Numbered from the stretch's first letter, positions 23,593 to 35,929 are shown. The stretch is 64,000 nt of DNA from Undaria pinnatifida (GCA_012845835.1 JABAKD010000016.1:14497020-14561019); one strand, 5' to 3'. Notes: generated from the sequence alone by a model not told the origin. Program-made: numbers and translations.

Positions 23593-24944
23593 CACAAACA
23601 CACACACACTAGAAGAGATGATCAATCAGCAATCAGCGGCAAGGAGTACGTCAAGTAGGTACGAAGCAACACAAACTTATTTGTCAGTTACGTACCAACA
23701 CGACCGCTTGCACTTGACCGGCAAATGACCACAGCAACGGAGTCAGGGACCACAGCAACAACAAAGCACACCGCCCCTCGTATATTTCTCCAAAAAGTCT
23801 TCTTGGCGAAAAAAAACACCAAACGCGTACGATGCAATGCGGGACGAATGCATGCCACTCACTGGTTTCTTCCGTGGATACTGTCGACTTACTACGACCT
23901 TCGCGTGGCGCAGCTTAGCAACATGAGGAACGATAATTTTTCCCCTTGTTTCTTGTGTCGAAAATGTATGGTACACCCTCGCTCCATGCCATAAAATATG
24001 TCACAGACAATAAGCATATTGTGTGTAATAGAGCATTGCTGTGTGTGGTCGGTGTGGTCTTACTCGTACGTACCTGTATTGCTTGCACGAGAGTACACCA
24101 CGTCGATTTGTCCGAACTTGTATAACACCACCCTCGAGGCCCCGAGGACGCAGCTACTCGCAATGCTGCTGTGTGGCTTTTTTTGGAGCAGTAATCGTAA
24201 CCACTACTACCTCCTCCTCGTTTTAGTCATGCGTCCGCTTGCCACGTGTATATCCATGTATGTACGTGTACCTACCGAAAATTTAATAAATAAATGCACT
24301 ACTATGATACTTACCGCAGTAGTACTGCTGTGGGATTTTTTTACGGTAAATATTATTTGTTTTGGGACAAAATATGACGCCAATTTGGAAATAATGTCTT
24401 GCTAACTTTTATTTTATCAATCTCTCCCTACATCAAGATCCGACGAACAACTGGAGAGTACCGTTCAAAATACATTTTTTCGAGCGCTTCTCGCTTGTCT
24501 CGCTCAGCATCCATCCGCGTTCACGTCGAGGTGCTGAACGGATTGACCAGCAACAACAACAGTCAGTAGCCAGCGCAATTCTTGCAACCACACAACAAAG
24601 CGTTCGAAACACCACTACCTTGATAATCACACCTACCTTTAGAAGAAGTGCATCCACGTTTCGTTTGTGGGGATAAATATACATGGAATTAGTGTGGGAT
24701 ATTTATTATGAGGTCCTGAAAGATGAATCGTTGAAATTGGACCAATATATACGGAACGACTCCTTGGAGCGGCGACGAAAAAAACTGACAAAACATTGGT
24801 TCTCGTACTGCGATTTTTAAAAGTGACCACTCCGTCTCGTTGTGTTTATTTTCTATTTTTTAAAAATACATACAATAGTTTTTCCATGTGCTTTTTCGAA
24901 CGCACACTGGTGAGGGTCCTTCCAACGCACACTGTGTCGGGCCC

Positions 24945-26040
24945 GGGGGGGGGGGGTTGTCGCCCCCCCCCGACACTGCTACTAGCATCCAAGCACCGTT
25001 CGGCTGCCCTGCCAACCCAGCACATACATCAACACCAACACACACTACACTGCTAGTACCATCCAAGCACCGTGCGGCTGCCATCCAAGCACAGTTCGGC
25101 TGCCCTGCCAACCCAGTGCTGGTGGTGCATTTTGGGACACACACACCAACACCAACACACTCTACACTGCTAGTAGTAGCATACAAGCACCCTTCGGCTG
25201 GCCTGCCAACCCAGCGCTGGTGGTGCATGCGCTGGAACGTTTGCGCCTCTGCTGTTCGATCCTGCTACATCACGATGCGGGACGACAAAAAAAACACAAC
25301 ACACAGCAAAAACATTTCACTTCGTTGTGCCCTGGGCTGCGGACAAAAAAATCCCTTCCCAAAAAACCCTCCTCGTCCTTACAAAACCATAAAATTCAAA
25401 CGGCTGCGATTCAAATCAAACGGCGTGACGAACTACACCCTGGCACGCAAACAACCACCTCGTGGGTGCATTTTGGGACACACGCACCAACACCAACACA
25501 CTCTACACTGCTAGTAGTAGCATACAAGCACCCTTCGGCTGGCCTGCCAACCCAGCGCTGGTGGTGCATGCGCTGGAACGTTTGCGCCTCTGCTGTTCGA
25601 TCCTGCTACATCACGATGCGGGACAACAAAAAAAACACAACACACAGCAAAAACATTTCACTTCGTTGTGCCCTGGGCTGCGGACAAAAAAATCCCTTCC
25701 TAAAAAACCCTCCTCGTCCTAACAAACCCATAAAATTCAAACGGCTGCTAGCGATTCAAATCAAACGGCGCGACGAACACCCTGGCACTCAAACGGCGCG
25801 ACGAACACCCTGGCACTCAAACGGCGCAACGAACACCCTGGCACGCAAACAACCAGCTCAGTGGTGCATTTTGGGACACACACACCAACACCAACACACA
25901 CTACACCTCCCTGGCACGCAAACAAACAGCTGGTGGTGCATTTCGGGACACACACACCAACACCAACACACACTACACTGCTAGTAGTAGCATCCAAGCA
26001 CCCTTCGGCTGCCCTGCCAACCCAGCGCTGGTGGTCTCCG
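24945..26040 (+). repeat. Complex tandem repeats upstream of the Helitron gene
   Basis: A 341-bp unit is repeated in tandem (about 25117-25457 and 25458-25800); the copies are nearly identical. It contains CTGCTAGTAGTAGCATACAAGCAC, GCTGGTGGTGCATGCGCTGG and GACACACACACCAACACC blocks. Shorter pieces of the same unit flank it, and the 23-bp AACACCCTGGCACKCAAACGGCGC block is repeated three times near 25770-25850. A reading frame crosses it, but its residues follow the repeats. It probably includes the 5' terminus and promoter of the Helitron. Confidence 0.8.
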
Positions 26041-26062
26041 TAGCGTGCTGTGGGTGTCTGCT

Positions 26063-29000
26063 ATGAGCCCCTTCGCTCGTTCTACGCTCCTCCTCCTCTG
26101 CGGCTGCGTGTTCTTCGCCCTCTTCAAACGTCACGGCGTACCACCACCTGGTGCTGCGTTTAAATCTCTGCACAACATGCAGCGGAACGTCCTTACAGCA
26201 GAGCGGTATCTTGACGACTGGGGAGACCAACTGTTCCAATACACATTTGCAGGGCTCTCTCTGCCTCATCGCTTGGAGTTCGTCCTACATCCTTCCGCCT
26301 TGCGAGGGCAACAACAATCCATTCAGCAATTGCACTGCCCGAATGGCCTCGTTCTACAGCGCCGGAACACTCGCACTGTTCCGTGCAGGGGGGATGGCAA
26401 CTGCGGCTGGCACTCTCTGTTCAACGGGAACTGCACCTTCTTGGGACAGGTATGTACACGGCATTGCTTATACGCTACGCACTCAGCATGGTCACAGCTG
26501 TGTTTGTATGTACAGCGGCGTGCACACCGCTCTCGCCGCGTGTGTAGAGTACGTACATGTGTAGCGCAGCAGTGCTCCCGTGTGTTTGCGTTTGTAGCAT
26601 ACGCGTACGTGTTCGAACCTGCTATAGTCTACTACCTCACCTTCCACCAGCGTTCCTGCGGTGCAAATGCGTTCCGTCACCTGTGTATCCATCATCTCCT
26701 ATGTATGTAGGCGTCTCCAGCTACGTGTGTGCGTCCTGTGCTTGCGTTTGTAGCATACGCGTGCGTGTTCGAAACTGTTCGAACCCGTCATACTACCTCA
26801 CCTTCCACCGGCGTTCCTGGGGTGCAAATCCCTTCCGTCGCCTGTTTATGCGTCATGTCCTATGTGTGTAGGCGTCTCCAGCTACGTCTGGGCGTCCTGT
26901 AACAATGCTTCTTGTCTTTCAGCACGTTACATCCTACACCTGCGTACAACGTAACCCATGCGCACATTGTCCTCACACCATGCGGCCTTGCCCGCCGAAT
27001 TCTGGTGTTCCCTTTACAGGGGACTAAATACGAGCATCCTCTCGGCGACATTCTCCGCCTCAAAAATGAAATCGCCAACTTCATCGTGCTTCACGTGACC
27101 GCCGGGCGCGCCCTCTCTTTCACCGACTTGGTACGGCAATGTTCAGCCCCGGAAGGAAACCCCCCTCTTCGTCTCCTCATGGGAAACCGGGCGCGTATGA
27201 TGGGTTTCGATGTGCTCGACGCCATCGACAATATCAAGCACTTCTCCGACTTAGAGACTCATCTGCGCCAAAATTTCTCCCCACCTAGACGGTATCTCTC
27301 GCTGGGCGTGCTTCCGGCTGTTGCCGAGGCCTTGGAGGCTACCATCGTCGTCTGGGTTAGAGGCCCTGCGGACACCCTCGTCGTCCACCGCTCCATCCAG
27401 CAGGTGTGCTTGAGGAGTGTCCACCGCACTGATCATATTAAGCTTTACTTCGACTACGTACACTAGGCTTCGTCCCTCTGATTTCCCCACACTTAGGCCT
27501 CCATCGCACGTTCCCACGTTCGTTACAGGGGTCTACTGCAACCATCTACTCCCACCGCGCCTCCGTCAAGACCATCCACCTGTATTTCTACAACTCCGCT
27601 AACCCTAGCGATACCCGCGTCCACGACTGGGCGGCGACCTATTCAGGGCACTTCGAGCTGCTCCTGCCGGGTGGTGGTCTTGCTTCGGCGAACGATGTGG
27701 GAGTGACCCCTCGGAAAGGGGAAGGAAATCGAAAGCGTGGCGCCAAAACATTCCCCCTTCCACATTCGCCGGCGACAGATACCTCGGGGGCCAACCTGCC
27801 CACCCATGAGCGTCAGAGATTTCTGCGTAACAACAGGCGTGCTGAGGTATGTGGTTTACGGTGGCACTTTACGCAATAATAAAGGGTCGTCCCACTGCTC
27901 TTCACCGTTTCAGCATCAAACCATTGTCGTTCAAAACCACATCCGCTCGTCCGATACGTTGCTTACGACAACATCCTGCCCTCGCAACACTTCCCAACAT
28001 ATTACGGAGAACCGCCGGCGGAGGTACCACGAAGATACTAAACGGAATCAGGCTCTCTTCAAAACCACGATGGACGGCGCCGCCCCTCGTCAAACTGGTT
28101 GCGACGGCGACAACAAGCCTGGCATGGTCAGCAAACCAGTTGATACAACGAAGGTGAGCTCGGATCGTCCACGTCATACAACTTGGAACGTCCACGTCTA
28201 TTTCACCGCTCCTGAAATATATCGCCTTATACACACTTGGGACCTCCGCCCGCTTCGACCTTCTCTGTCCCCTCTCCCTTCGCAGGGTGGCATGTGGGCG
28301 AACATTGACGCGTCTAAGGCAGGTGACCCACGTCCTCCCTCCGTCAACAACCCGTATGCTACAGACCACCCGGAGGAGCGCCCGGCCGGTGGGGCGTTCC
28401 AAACGCCATGTCCGCCCCGTCCTCCTGATTTCAGGGTGCAACAAGGTCACTGTTACGGGCGATACACGACGGTGACAAAGTCAAGGGGAACTGGCGTTTC
28501 GAGAGAGTTTGGCACGCTCCTCAAAGACCTTCCCCTCTTTCAAGGGACCTCCGCCGGCGTCGCACCCGTCCACGGCCACCCCTTCCCCTGGCCGCACGAA
28601 GATCTCCATCTCTCCGGTGGCGTCGACCACGACGGGGAGCCGGTCGAACCTGAGAACGATTACTACATGCTGCCAAACAACACCATGGCCGCCCGCCTGA
28701 CCAAGTTCCACAACTTCTGCAAGGAGTTGCCGGACGTGATGTGCAACTACCGCAGCATTACTCTCTACCCAGAGGACGTTACGTGGGTGCCGCTCGGAAC
28801 GGTGGGCGGTGATCTTCCTTCCGCCTGCCCCGCCTCGGCGGCGAACAAGCATGTCCCGGGAATCGAGGGTTACACCGAGCGGTCCTCTCGCGTACAGGAC
28901 GGACGGCAGGAGTACGCGTTCTGCACCACCCACTCTTCGGAAAAGGGGAGGGAGGAATGGGTGTTCGACGATATCGGCCGCCTGCCCCCGGTCATAGCCT

Positions 29001-32000
29001 GCCTCACTCCACTTGAGCGGAGGGCTACTGCTCTACTCAGGATGCGCTGTTGCATGTTCAAGGGCGGTGGAGGCGTCGGGAGTGGCTACACCATCCTCAA
29101 GGGCGCGGCCGAGTACGTCCCAGCGGACTTCGACGGGTCCGTCGGAAACATAGCGATCGACCCCACGAAGACAAAGGACGTTCGCCCGGAAAAGGTCAAC
29201 GCCGCGGTGCAGTGGCTCGTGCAAAACAATCCTTTGGTGGCGAAGTACCTGACGGTGTGGGACACGCACGAGGATCAGCTGAGTCAACCTTCACAGGATC
29301 AACAGGGTAACAGCATTCCCGCTGGTTTCCCAACCATCAAATGCCCTGCCGACAAAACCGGGGATTCCAACGATAACGTCCAAGGCTTGGTGCTGCCTTC
29401 GGGCCGAGACAAACCTGTTCCAGAGACACACAACAGTGCTATGGGCCTGCAAAACATCGTCGCGGGAGATCTCCTGCCCAGGGCTTCTGGCGGCTCTTCC
29501 CTAAGCAGGGACGGAGAAGTGAAGCGAGCATTCCCCGTGTACTACGAGCCTTACACCGGCAACGCCACAGATCCCGGTCACTGCATGGAAATGATTAGGT
29601 CTGTGCACCTCTTTCCCTTTGGGAGGGGTGGCTACATGCGGGGAAACCACGGCCCTCAGCAGCTGCCGGCCATGGACCACGCGCGGTACGTCAAGATGCG
29701 CTTGAATCAGGTCGACCCGCGCTTCCGAACACCTTCCGATACCCACTCTTTCGCCGCTGTCGACGACAAAACGAAGGCCCAACTTCATCGGGCCAACACC
29801 CGATCCACCACGTACAGCAACGTCGAAGACGCCAGTGAGGGCTTCATGCAGCGGTTAGACCAGGAAACCAGGGCCGAGCGTGACCTCGAAACCAACAAGG
29901 CTGTCGAGCGCATTTGCGAGCAGAACGACATTCCCACGCATTCGGGGCCGACCTGCAAGCTGTGCTCTCAAACTGCCGCAGAGACCAGCGGCGTCGTGAA
30001 CTGCAGGCGGTGCGGCCACTTCGTCCACGACCACGATCCCTTGTGCCCATACTGCCATGGCCCCCCGGGTAAACCGCCGCGTGCTGGAGAGGGGGGTAAA
30101 ATGCCCATGCTCGAAGGGCTGGAAAAAATCACACAGTCCCTTCCCTCTAAAATACCTGGAGGTAGCTCATTCTGGGCGCAAAGACTCAGAGAGCTTCTCG
30201 CTATGGTTGACAGCCTCGGCAGGCCTCACCTCTTCGTTACCAAGACGTGCCACGAGGGCTCCGACGACATGAAAGCTCTCCTCAATTTCTACGGCTGCAA
30301 GCACGCGGACTGGCCTAGGCATCAGGTCGGGATCACACGTCACTGGCGCCGGAACGTCATGGAGTGGCTGAAGAGGTAAGACCAGGTTCAACACTGCAAC
30401 CCCTGCTTTCGGTATTCATCTCCGGTCCAATTATGAAGTGCCACTTGCGACCCCTTTCCATCACGCCAAATTCATCCGTGTCTGCTTCCCTTGCACACAA
30501 GGTTAGTCAAGGGGAAGGACAGCGTGTTCGGGACGGTCGCGGACTACTGGTACAGGTTCGAAGAGCAGGGAAGGGGTAGCTTGCACCTCCACCTACTCTT
30601 GTGGGTGGAAGACCCCGACGACCCCCCCTCCCCAACTACGGCCTCCGAGCAGGACGTCGACGGCAATGGCGACCCCATTGAGAAGTGAGTCATTAACCAG
30701 GCCCTCTGAAACGTGTTGCCTTCATTAGTGTAGCGGTGCGGCAGCCAGATATTCAGGGTTAGGGTCGTTGTCCCTTCGGTTTCGTACTTCGTGCCCACCT
30801 TCCTTCATCCCTTCCTTGGTGCCTACAAACTATCCCACATTCACCCTCTCACGCTCGTAACTCCTCCCCCGCCTTGCCACCAACAGAGACATCAACAACC
30901 CCAAGGTTTGGGCAATCGCGCGAGCTCCGCGGGGATCTCACCCGTTCGTCCAGAGGCTGCGTGCTGCCGTCCTCAACGTCAACAGGCACGCAAGGTGCGA
31001 CCCCAACGCCTGCGCGAAGAAGTGCAGCAAGGAGGAAAACTTGCCGCCACACCACCCCCATATGCGGTGCGCCAAGGGGTACCCTTTCCCTCAGAAGGTG
31101 ACTAGAGACTCCACGCACGAATGCGACGAGTGGTGCCCGAAGAGGGATGGCGGAATGTGCCGTCTTAGCGATCGCCACGAGTATTCACGCCCATGCCGTG
31201 AGGATGGTCGGATTTCGCCTTACCATCCTATGACGTTCGGGGCGTACCCCACTCACGAGAACATCCAGGTCGTCACCAAGGCTAGTTTCGCCGCCTACTT
31301 GGTTAAGTACGTTGCCAAAGTTGAGCCCGCCGGCAAGGTCTCTAACCCCCTCGACACCGTCGAGAAGTCGCAGTTGCCGCGTGATGGCCCGGAGCAGAGC
31401 GGCTTGCAGTCCGTCAACCAGAAACAGCTCCCCTATATCTGGGCCCGTAAGATTGCCATGTCGGAAGCAACGCTCATTCTCTCCGGGCAGCCGTTGTGCC
31501 TCGATTCGCGGGATTACATGTGGCTCGACACAAGGCTGCCGCACCTACGACGGGTAGTGGTCCAGCGACCCGAACAAGAACCTCCGGGAAGAGGGCAGGG
31601 AGCAGTCGTTGATGGCATGATAGAGAAGTACTTCAAGCGCCCCCAGGGTGTGCAGAGGGCGGCCAACATGCCCGACTTTGAAGGCGCTGAGGTCGACTTC
31701 GACAGCATCATCTACAACGAGTTCTGGACTGATTGGGAGATGATACATAGCGGCAGCAGCAGGCCCCCCCCCGTCCACTTGCCGCACTACTTCAACGAGG
31801 ACGGCGCCGCGTACTGGAGGAGAAGAAATTCGACAAGGATCCTCGGCTACGGGTGCTACCGGCCTGACCGGGAGCCGTGTGAGCAATTTTACTACCACCA
31901 TCCCATACTCTCCAGGCCTTCCCGCAGTCTACTTGAATTCGTCTCTGACGAAAACGACGAGGGCACATACGAGCGACAGTGCCATCTCGAGGGGGTGTTC

Positions 32001-34047
32001 GGCGACGACGACGCGTGGACCAAGAATATAGTGGCGGCGGTGGATAAGGACCTACGCAGGTCCAAGGTCGGAAGCGACCGGCGGGCGGCGACGACTCAGG
32101 AAGTTCAGGACTTCCTGAGTATCAAGGCCCTTCAGTAGGGGCGGTCTCAACCAGACAACGACTGCGGGGACGACGACGCGACAAACCCGGCCACCGAAAA
32201 ACAGGTGGCCGAGTGGCTGGGCGAAGACCCCAACTAGCACGCTGGGACTACAGCACCGCCCACTATCGAGGAGCTCGCGCCGTCGCAGAGAGAGTTTGCC
32301 ACCGTCGTGCTCGGAAGCGACCCTGGCCTATACTATTTGAGCGGCCGCGCTGGATTCGGAAAGTCGCACGTAGCTCGCTTCCTCGTCGACGCCTTCCGCA
32401 GCATGGGACGGCGCGTGGCCGTCACCGGAACAACGGCTACCGCCGCGGGGAACATAGGCGGCGTCACGCTCCATCGCTTCCTCCAGCTCTCCAACGGATT
32501 CGAGTCTGGCCTCAACCCATCTAACCCTCTCTGGCCCGCACTTCAAGATATCACCGTCCTCATCATCGACGAGATATCCATGGCCACAGCGCACTTGCTT
32601 GCCGCTACGGATCATGTCCTGCGGCGAGCGGCTCTACCACACAAACGGCGCGTGCCGTTCGGGGGGAGAACTGTTATCGCCATCGGGGACCTCTGCCAGC
32701 TACCGCCGGTGCCTCCTCGGCTTTTCGGAGTGGTCTACAACAACTGCGCCGTGTATGTCTTAGGCCTTTGGGCCAAGTTCAGAATACACGAGCTACGGGA
32801 AAACTTTCGACAACAGAACGATCCCGAATTTCAGGCCTGTCTAGACGACCTGCACGACGGCATGGATGACGGGGTCGCGTGGGACGTCCTCCTCAACCGG
32901 GTGGTGGGCCTCGTCGGCAACGACACCCTGGAGCACACCACACAGGACTCCCTCGTCAACGCCGCACAGGCAACACCCTGCATCGTCCCCTACAAGAGAA
33001 GCAGTCCCGACCAAGACGACACGGTACCTCAGTGCCACGAGATTAACGAAGAGCACCTGCGTGCGCTTGAGGACGCCGGGGAAGAGGCGAGGATTCTACA
33101 CGCCCAGGCTTTTGTCAAGCAGAACGGCGCCAAGCTGAAGCGAGACAAAGGCCGTCATCCGATCGTCCTCGAGTACGCGGACTTGCCCGACACACTCGTC
33201 CTGCACCAAGGGCTAAAGGTGAGGGTTCGCGTCCGACCTCCACCTTCGGCGATCGGAGCAACAAGTTCACTAACGTTTCGCGTTTACCATGCAAAACCTA
33301 ACGCTTCCATCCCTACCCCTCGCGTGCCAACTTCACGCCTCTCAGATAGTCATCACTAAAAATGTCGACCAACAGCGGGGGGTCGTCAACGCTACCTGTG
33401 GCGTCGTTAGAGGTTGGCAGGATACCGACGCTTCCTTAGAAGCCGAGACACACGAGACCACCCTCGCCCACAAAAGGCCGGCGTGGGTTGAGGTAGAGCT
33501 AAAGACTGGTAAGGGGAAAGGGAGCAGAGTCAAGCTGCAGCCTTTCGAGGACAAGGCCGTATGGGTTCCGTTCTGCAGGGGAGTTGCCGTCAGCGGAGCG
33601 TACATAGTGAAACAGTGGCCGCTCATGGTCGCCGCTTGTATGACCATACATAGGGTACAGGGTGTTGGGTTCGAGCGGGTTGCCGTGTGGATTCCGAGTA
33701 GAGGATTCTTCGCCCAGGGCCAGGGGTACACCGCTGTATCTAGGGGTAAAACTCTTGGGGGCCTATTCATAGTCTTGCCGAGTGCTGTATTGCGCGACAG
33801 AGGCGCCGCCCGCGATTTCATGAAGGAGGCCTTCCACCCCCCAATGGACGCCATCAACGCGCTCGCGGAACTGCGCCGAAAAGCGCCAGCGACAGTAACG
33901 ATCGACACGCGGGGGAGAAGAGTGGCGTACGCCACTCTATGGGACGCACGGGAAGCGTATGACGCCCCCGACGGTTGGAGAGGGCTTTGGCCTCGGGACG
34001 TTCACAGTAGTGGCCATGGATTGCAGGGGGTCTACAACGTAAACTAA
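26063..34047 (+). CDS. Helitron protein: OTU protease - HUH/Y2 Rep - PIF1 helicase (spliced)
   Basis: Rolling-circle transposase. Proposed exons: 26063-26449, 27020-27403, 27529-27846, 27914-28153, 28286-30375, 30502-30684, 30887-32118, 32254-33218, 33346-34047. All introns are GT-AG and phases match, totalling 2,166 codons plus stop. Residues about 108-300 form an OTU-type cysteine protease (GDGNC, Cys114; GHFELL, His298). Residues 1000-1100 hold Cys pairs (CKLC, CRRC, CPYC). The Rep domain has HUH as LHLHLLLW (His1168/His1170, 30581-30604) and Y2 as YLVKYVAK (Tyr1338/Tyr1342). The helicase has Walker A GRAGFGKS (about 1642-1649), LIIDEISM, GDLCQLPP and GYTAVSRGKT. Two in-frame TAGs (32136, 32235) lie inside the proposed 135-bp intron 7, whose donor GTATCA is weak; otherwise they are disabling stops. 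Intron 4 (132 bp) is open and could be retained. The start could be an upstream exon. Confidence 0.88.
26582..26902 (+). repeat. Tandem duplication (about 160 bp x2) inside Helitron intron 1
   Basis: GTTTGTAGCATACGCG, CTACCTCACCTTCCACC.GCGTTCC and TAGGCGTCTCCAGCTACGT occur twice in order. This explains why intron 1 (570 bp) is much longer than the other introns of the gene (67-202 bp). Confidence 0.85.
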
Positions 34048-34098
34048 GTTTGGTCAAGCGAACCACGTCTGTAGCGATGAACATGAATATTCCACCAG

Positions 34099-34260
34099 TC
34101 AAGTGTGACAAAACATTCCGCCACTCCCGACCATCGTCAAGTGACTTCTCGCGCGGTCAAATGTGATAAAACATTCCGCCACTGCCGACGATCGCCAAGT
34201 GCCTTCTCGCGCAGCGAGTCACCAGTCATGTGTGACAAAAAATTCTCCACTTTACACCAA
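34099..34260 (+). repeat. Three-unit tandem repeat after the Helitron stop codon
   Basis: Units begin TCAAGTGTGACAAAACATTC, TCAAATGTGATAAAACATTC and TCATGTGTGACAAAAAATTC, each followed by CCACT and CTTCTCGCGC. Probably the 3' untranslated or terminal part of the Helitron. Confidence 0.8.
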
Positions 34261-34282
34261 AAAGCACTTGACGAAACATGTA

Positions 34283-34480
34283 TTGTTCTTGCGCACGAAT
34301 TGACTTGGGGAAAGCGCGAGAGCGTGAGTTAGCCATACTCGATGAAAAATCGACGAGCAGTGGGATTGCTGAACCCTGTGCGCGATAGAACTTGAAGGCA
34401 AGAACCGGGGGGGAGAAGGGACGACACCTGTGACCACGGCTTGTCCAGCAGCTGGAAAGTAGAAGTGTGCGAAGAAAAAA
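34283..34480 (+). repeat. tRNA-derived SINE, 5'-truncated copy
   Basis: Starts at the GTTCTTGCGCACGAATTGAC body segment, lacks the tRNA head, and ends at the CTGGAAAGTAGAAGTGTGC tail with an A-rich end. 5' truncation is typical of LINE-mediated insertion. Confidence 0.75.
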
Positions 34481-34499
34481 GAAAGAAAAGAAGAAGATC

Positions 34500-35530
34500 A
34501 CACGACGGCAGCAGCGCGCGGTCTCGATCCCATGCTGCCAACAACGGCTGCGCCTGCTGTAGTAGCTTTGGCGGCTCTCGGCTGAGTGCAACTCCACGAA
34601 CGTAGCTTTGGCGGCTTTCGGCTAAGCCCAAAGCCACCAACTCGCTGGGACGAGGGTTCGTCGAGCCCTTCCTCGCGTAGAAGGCGCGAAGCACAGAGCT
34701 GCCAACTGATTTCGACTGCTGTACAGCAGTACTCCCTCACACCAACCGCCTCTAGAAAGAGCACAAAAACTATAAAACCGACTCGACTGACGATAAGAAG
34801 AAGGACCAAGAGATTCCAGTCGAAAAAAAGTCCAGTCGAAAAGGGCCGTTTTCGACTGGCGGAATCCTGGTTGTGTCCTTTTTATCAAGGATTTTTTTTT
34901 TTGATGCTGGTCGGCGACTATCAAATCGTGTAACGATCGTGTGTGTTCTTCACATGACACAGATCTTTCCACCCATTTGCATCCAGCATTGAGGAAGAGG
35001 AACACAGGGTGGCCGGTTCGCAAGCGCACGGTGGGCGAGGTAGTGCGTGGGGCTGTCACGGCGCTTGTCCACCGTCGAAGCCAGCATACTTGTACATGGG
35101 TAGGGTAGGACCAACGGGTGGCTATGCAAGAAACCAGAGGGTTCGGGCGTGGCTGCAGCGACATGTTTGGATGAGGGTGCCACTCAGTAATCCAACGGTT
35201 GCCGACAAACACCCATGACCAAAACACAACTTCCAGCAGCTCACTTCCAGAGCACTCCCGAGGGAGTGGGTTGGACCATGAGCACCGCCAACTCTTAGGG
35301 GTGCCTTGGGTGTGCGAGTTGGACGTATTCAGCTGCGTCGTTGAATACATTCGCCTCGAGTCGAGGTGTGCTGTGGTGTTTGAAATATTCTGCCAAGTTG
35401 CACCGCGAACCGTGAGTTTAGCGCGAAAGATCAATCGTTTAAAAAAAAAAGTACCAGGAATTACTTTACAGACAGTCCCGGGCTCGCTCATTGGCCAAAA
35501 TCAACATAAGGAATTATTTAACTAAAATAT
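34500..35530. other. No gene supported; possible eroded coding relic on the plus strand
   Basis: A 289-residue minus-strand frame exists but shows no family motif. The plus strand around 35000-35230 reads in two shifted frames as RKRTVGEVVRGAVTALVHRR and WLQRHVWMRVPLSNP, which have protein-like composition. The AGCTTTGGCGGCTYTCGGCT segment is duplicated at 34562 and 34604. I cannot name a function. Confidence 0.35.
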
Positions 35531-35929
35531 AATTTACCTTTGTACTTTAACATTTTTACATCAAGGTCCTTATATTTACGTATGTTGTGGTGCGGGCTTT
35601 GAGTAACAGGCTAGCAGGAAATAGGGCGTCAGCTCTCTGTTCCATGCATTCCTGGCCTTCTATGCTCTTCTACAAGGCACCACGCTAGCAGTAGCCGTTG
35701 CTGCGCGTCCAAGACCTGGGCCTGAGCAAACAGCGTAACAGGTAAAGTTCATGTACACCTGGTATACCGGTAGCAAGCAGTGCAAGTTTTGTGTTCTTTT
35801 TTTTGGTGTGTTTCTGGCAGCTCTCAATTATTCCAGATTCATGCGACAGAGCACCAGCCACTACTGCTGTACCACGTGTAGACTATATTCCATTCTATTG
35901 GCTTTTAGAGAGGGTCGACTTGCTCTCTG

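Larger units (their letters stand above)
20984..24545 (+). repeat. Segmental tandem duplication, unit 2, with insertion
   Basis: Module A' (20984-21369) and module B' (22843-24545) reproduce unit 1 in order but are separated by 1,473 bp absent from unit 1. B' also has extra sequence near 23776-23880 and 23940-24110. It ends in a partial reverse R2 (24478-24545). Confidence 0.85.
24945..34260 (+). mobile_element. Autonomous Helitron (rolling-circle transposon) with N-terminal OTU protease
   Basis: Defined by the encoded HUH-Y2 replication initiator, PIF1-like helicase and OTU cysteine protease in one gene (26063-34047). The outer limits are uncertain. I found no secure 5'-TC or 3' hairpin-CTRR end, so the borders given are the repeat-rich flanks: the 341-bp tandem repeats on the left and the three-unit repeat on the right. 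Confidence 0.85.

Noticed and set aside
25220..25984. 254-residue plus-strand ORF upstream of the Helitron
   Set aside because: Its repeats mirror the 341-bp nucleotide repeats, the frame shifts relative to the repeats between copies, and there is no family motif.
26923..27019. Alternative acceptor for Helitron exon 2 at 26922
   Set aside because: It gives the wrong phase with exon 1 and meets a stop; the acceptor at 27019 joins in phase 0.
32136..32237. Genetic-code reassignment of TAG (both interrupting stops are TAG)
   Set aside because: A phase-compatible intron explains both, and no other gene here needs TAG read as sense.
34622..35491. 289-residue minus-strand ORF
   Set aside because: No recognisable motif and no splice structure; the opposite strand shows equally plausible eroded coding. 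Kept only as an unassigned region.
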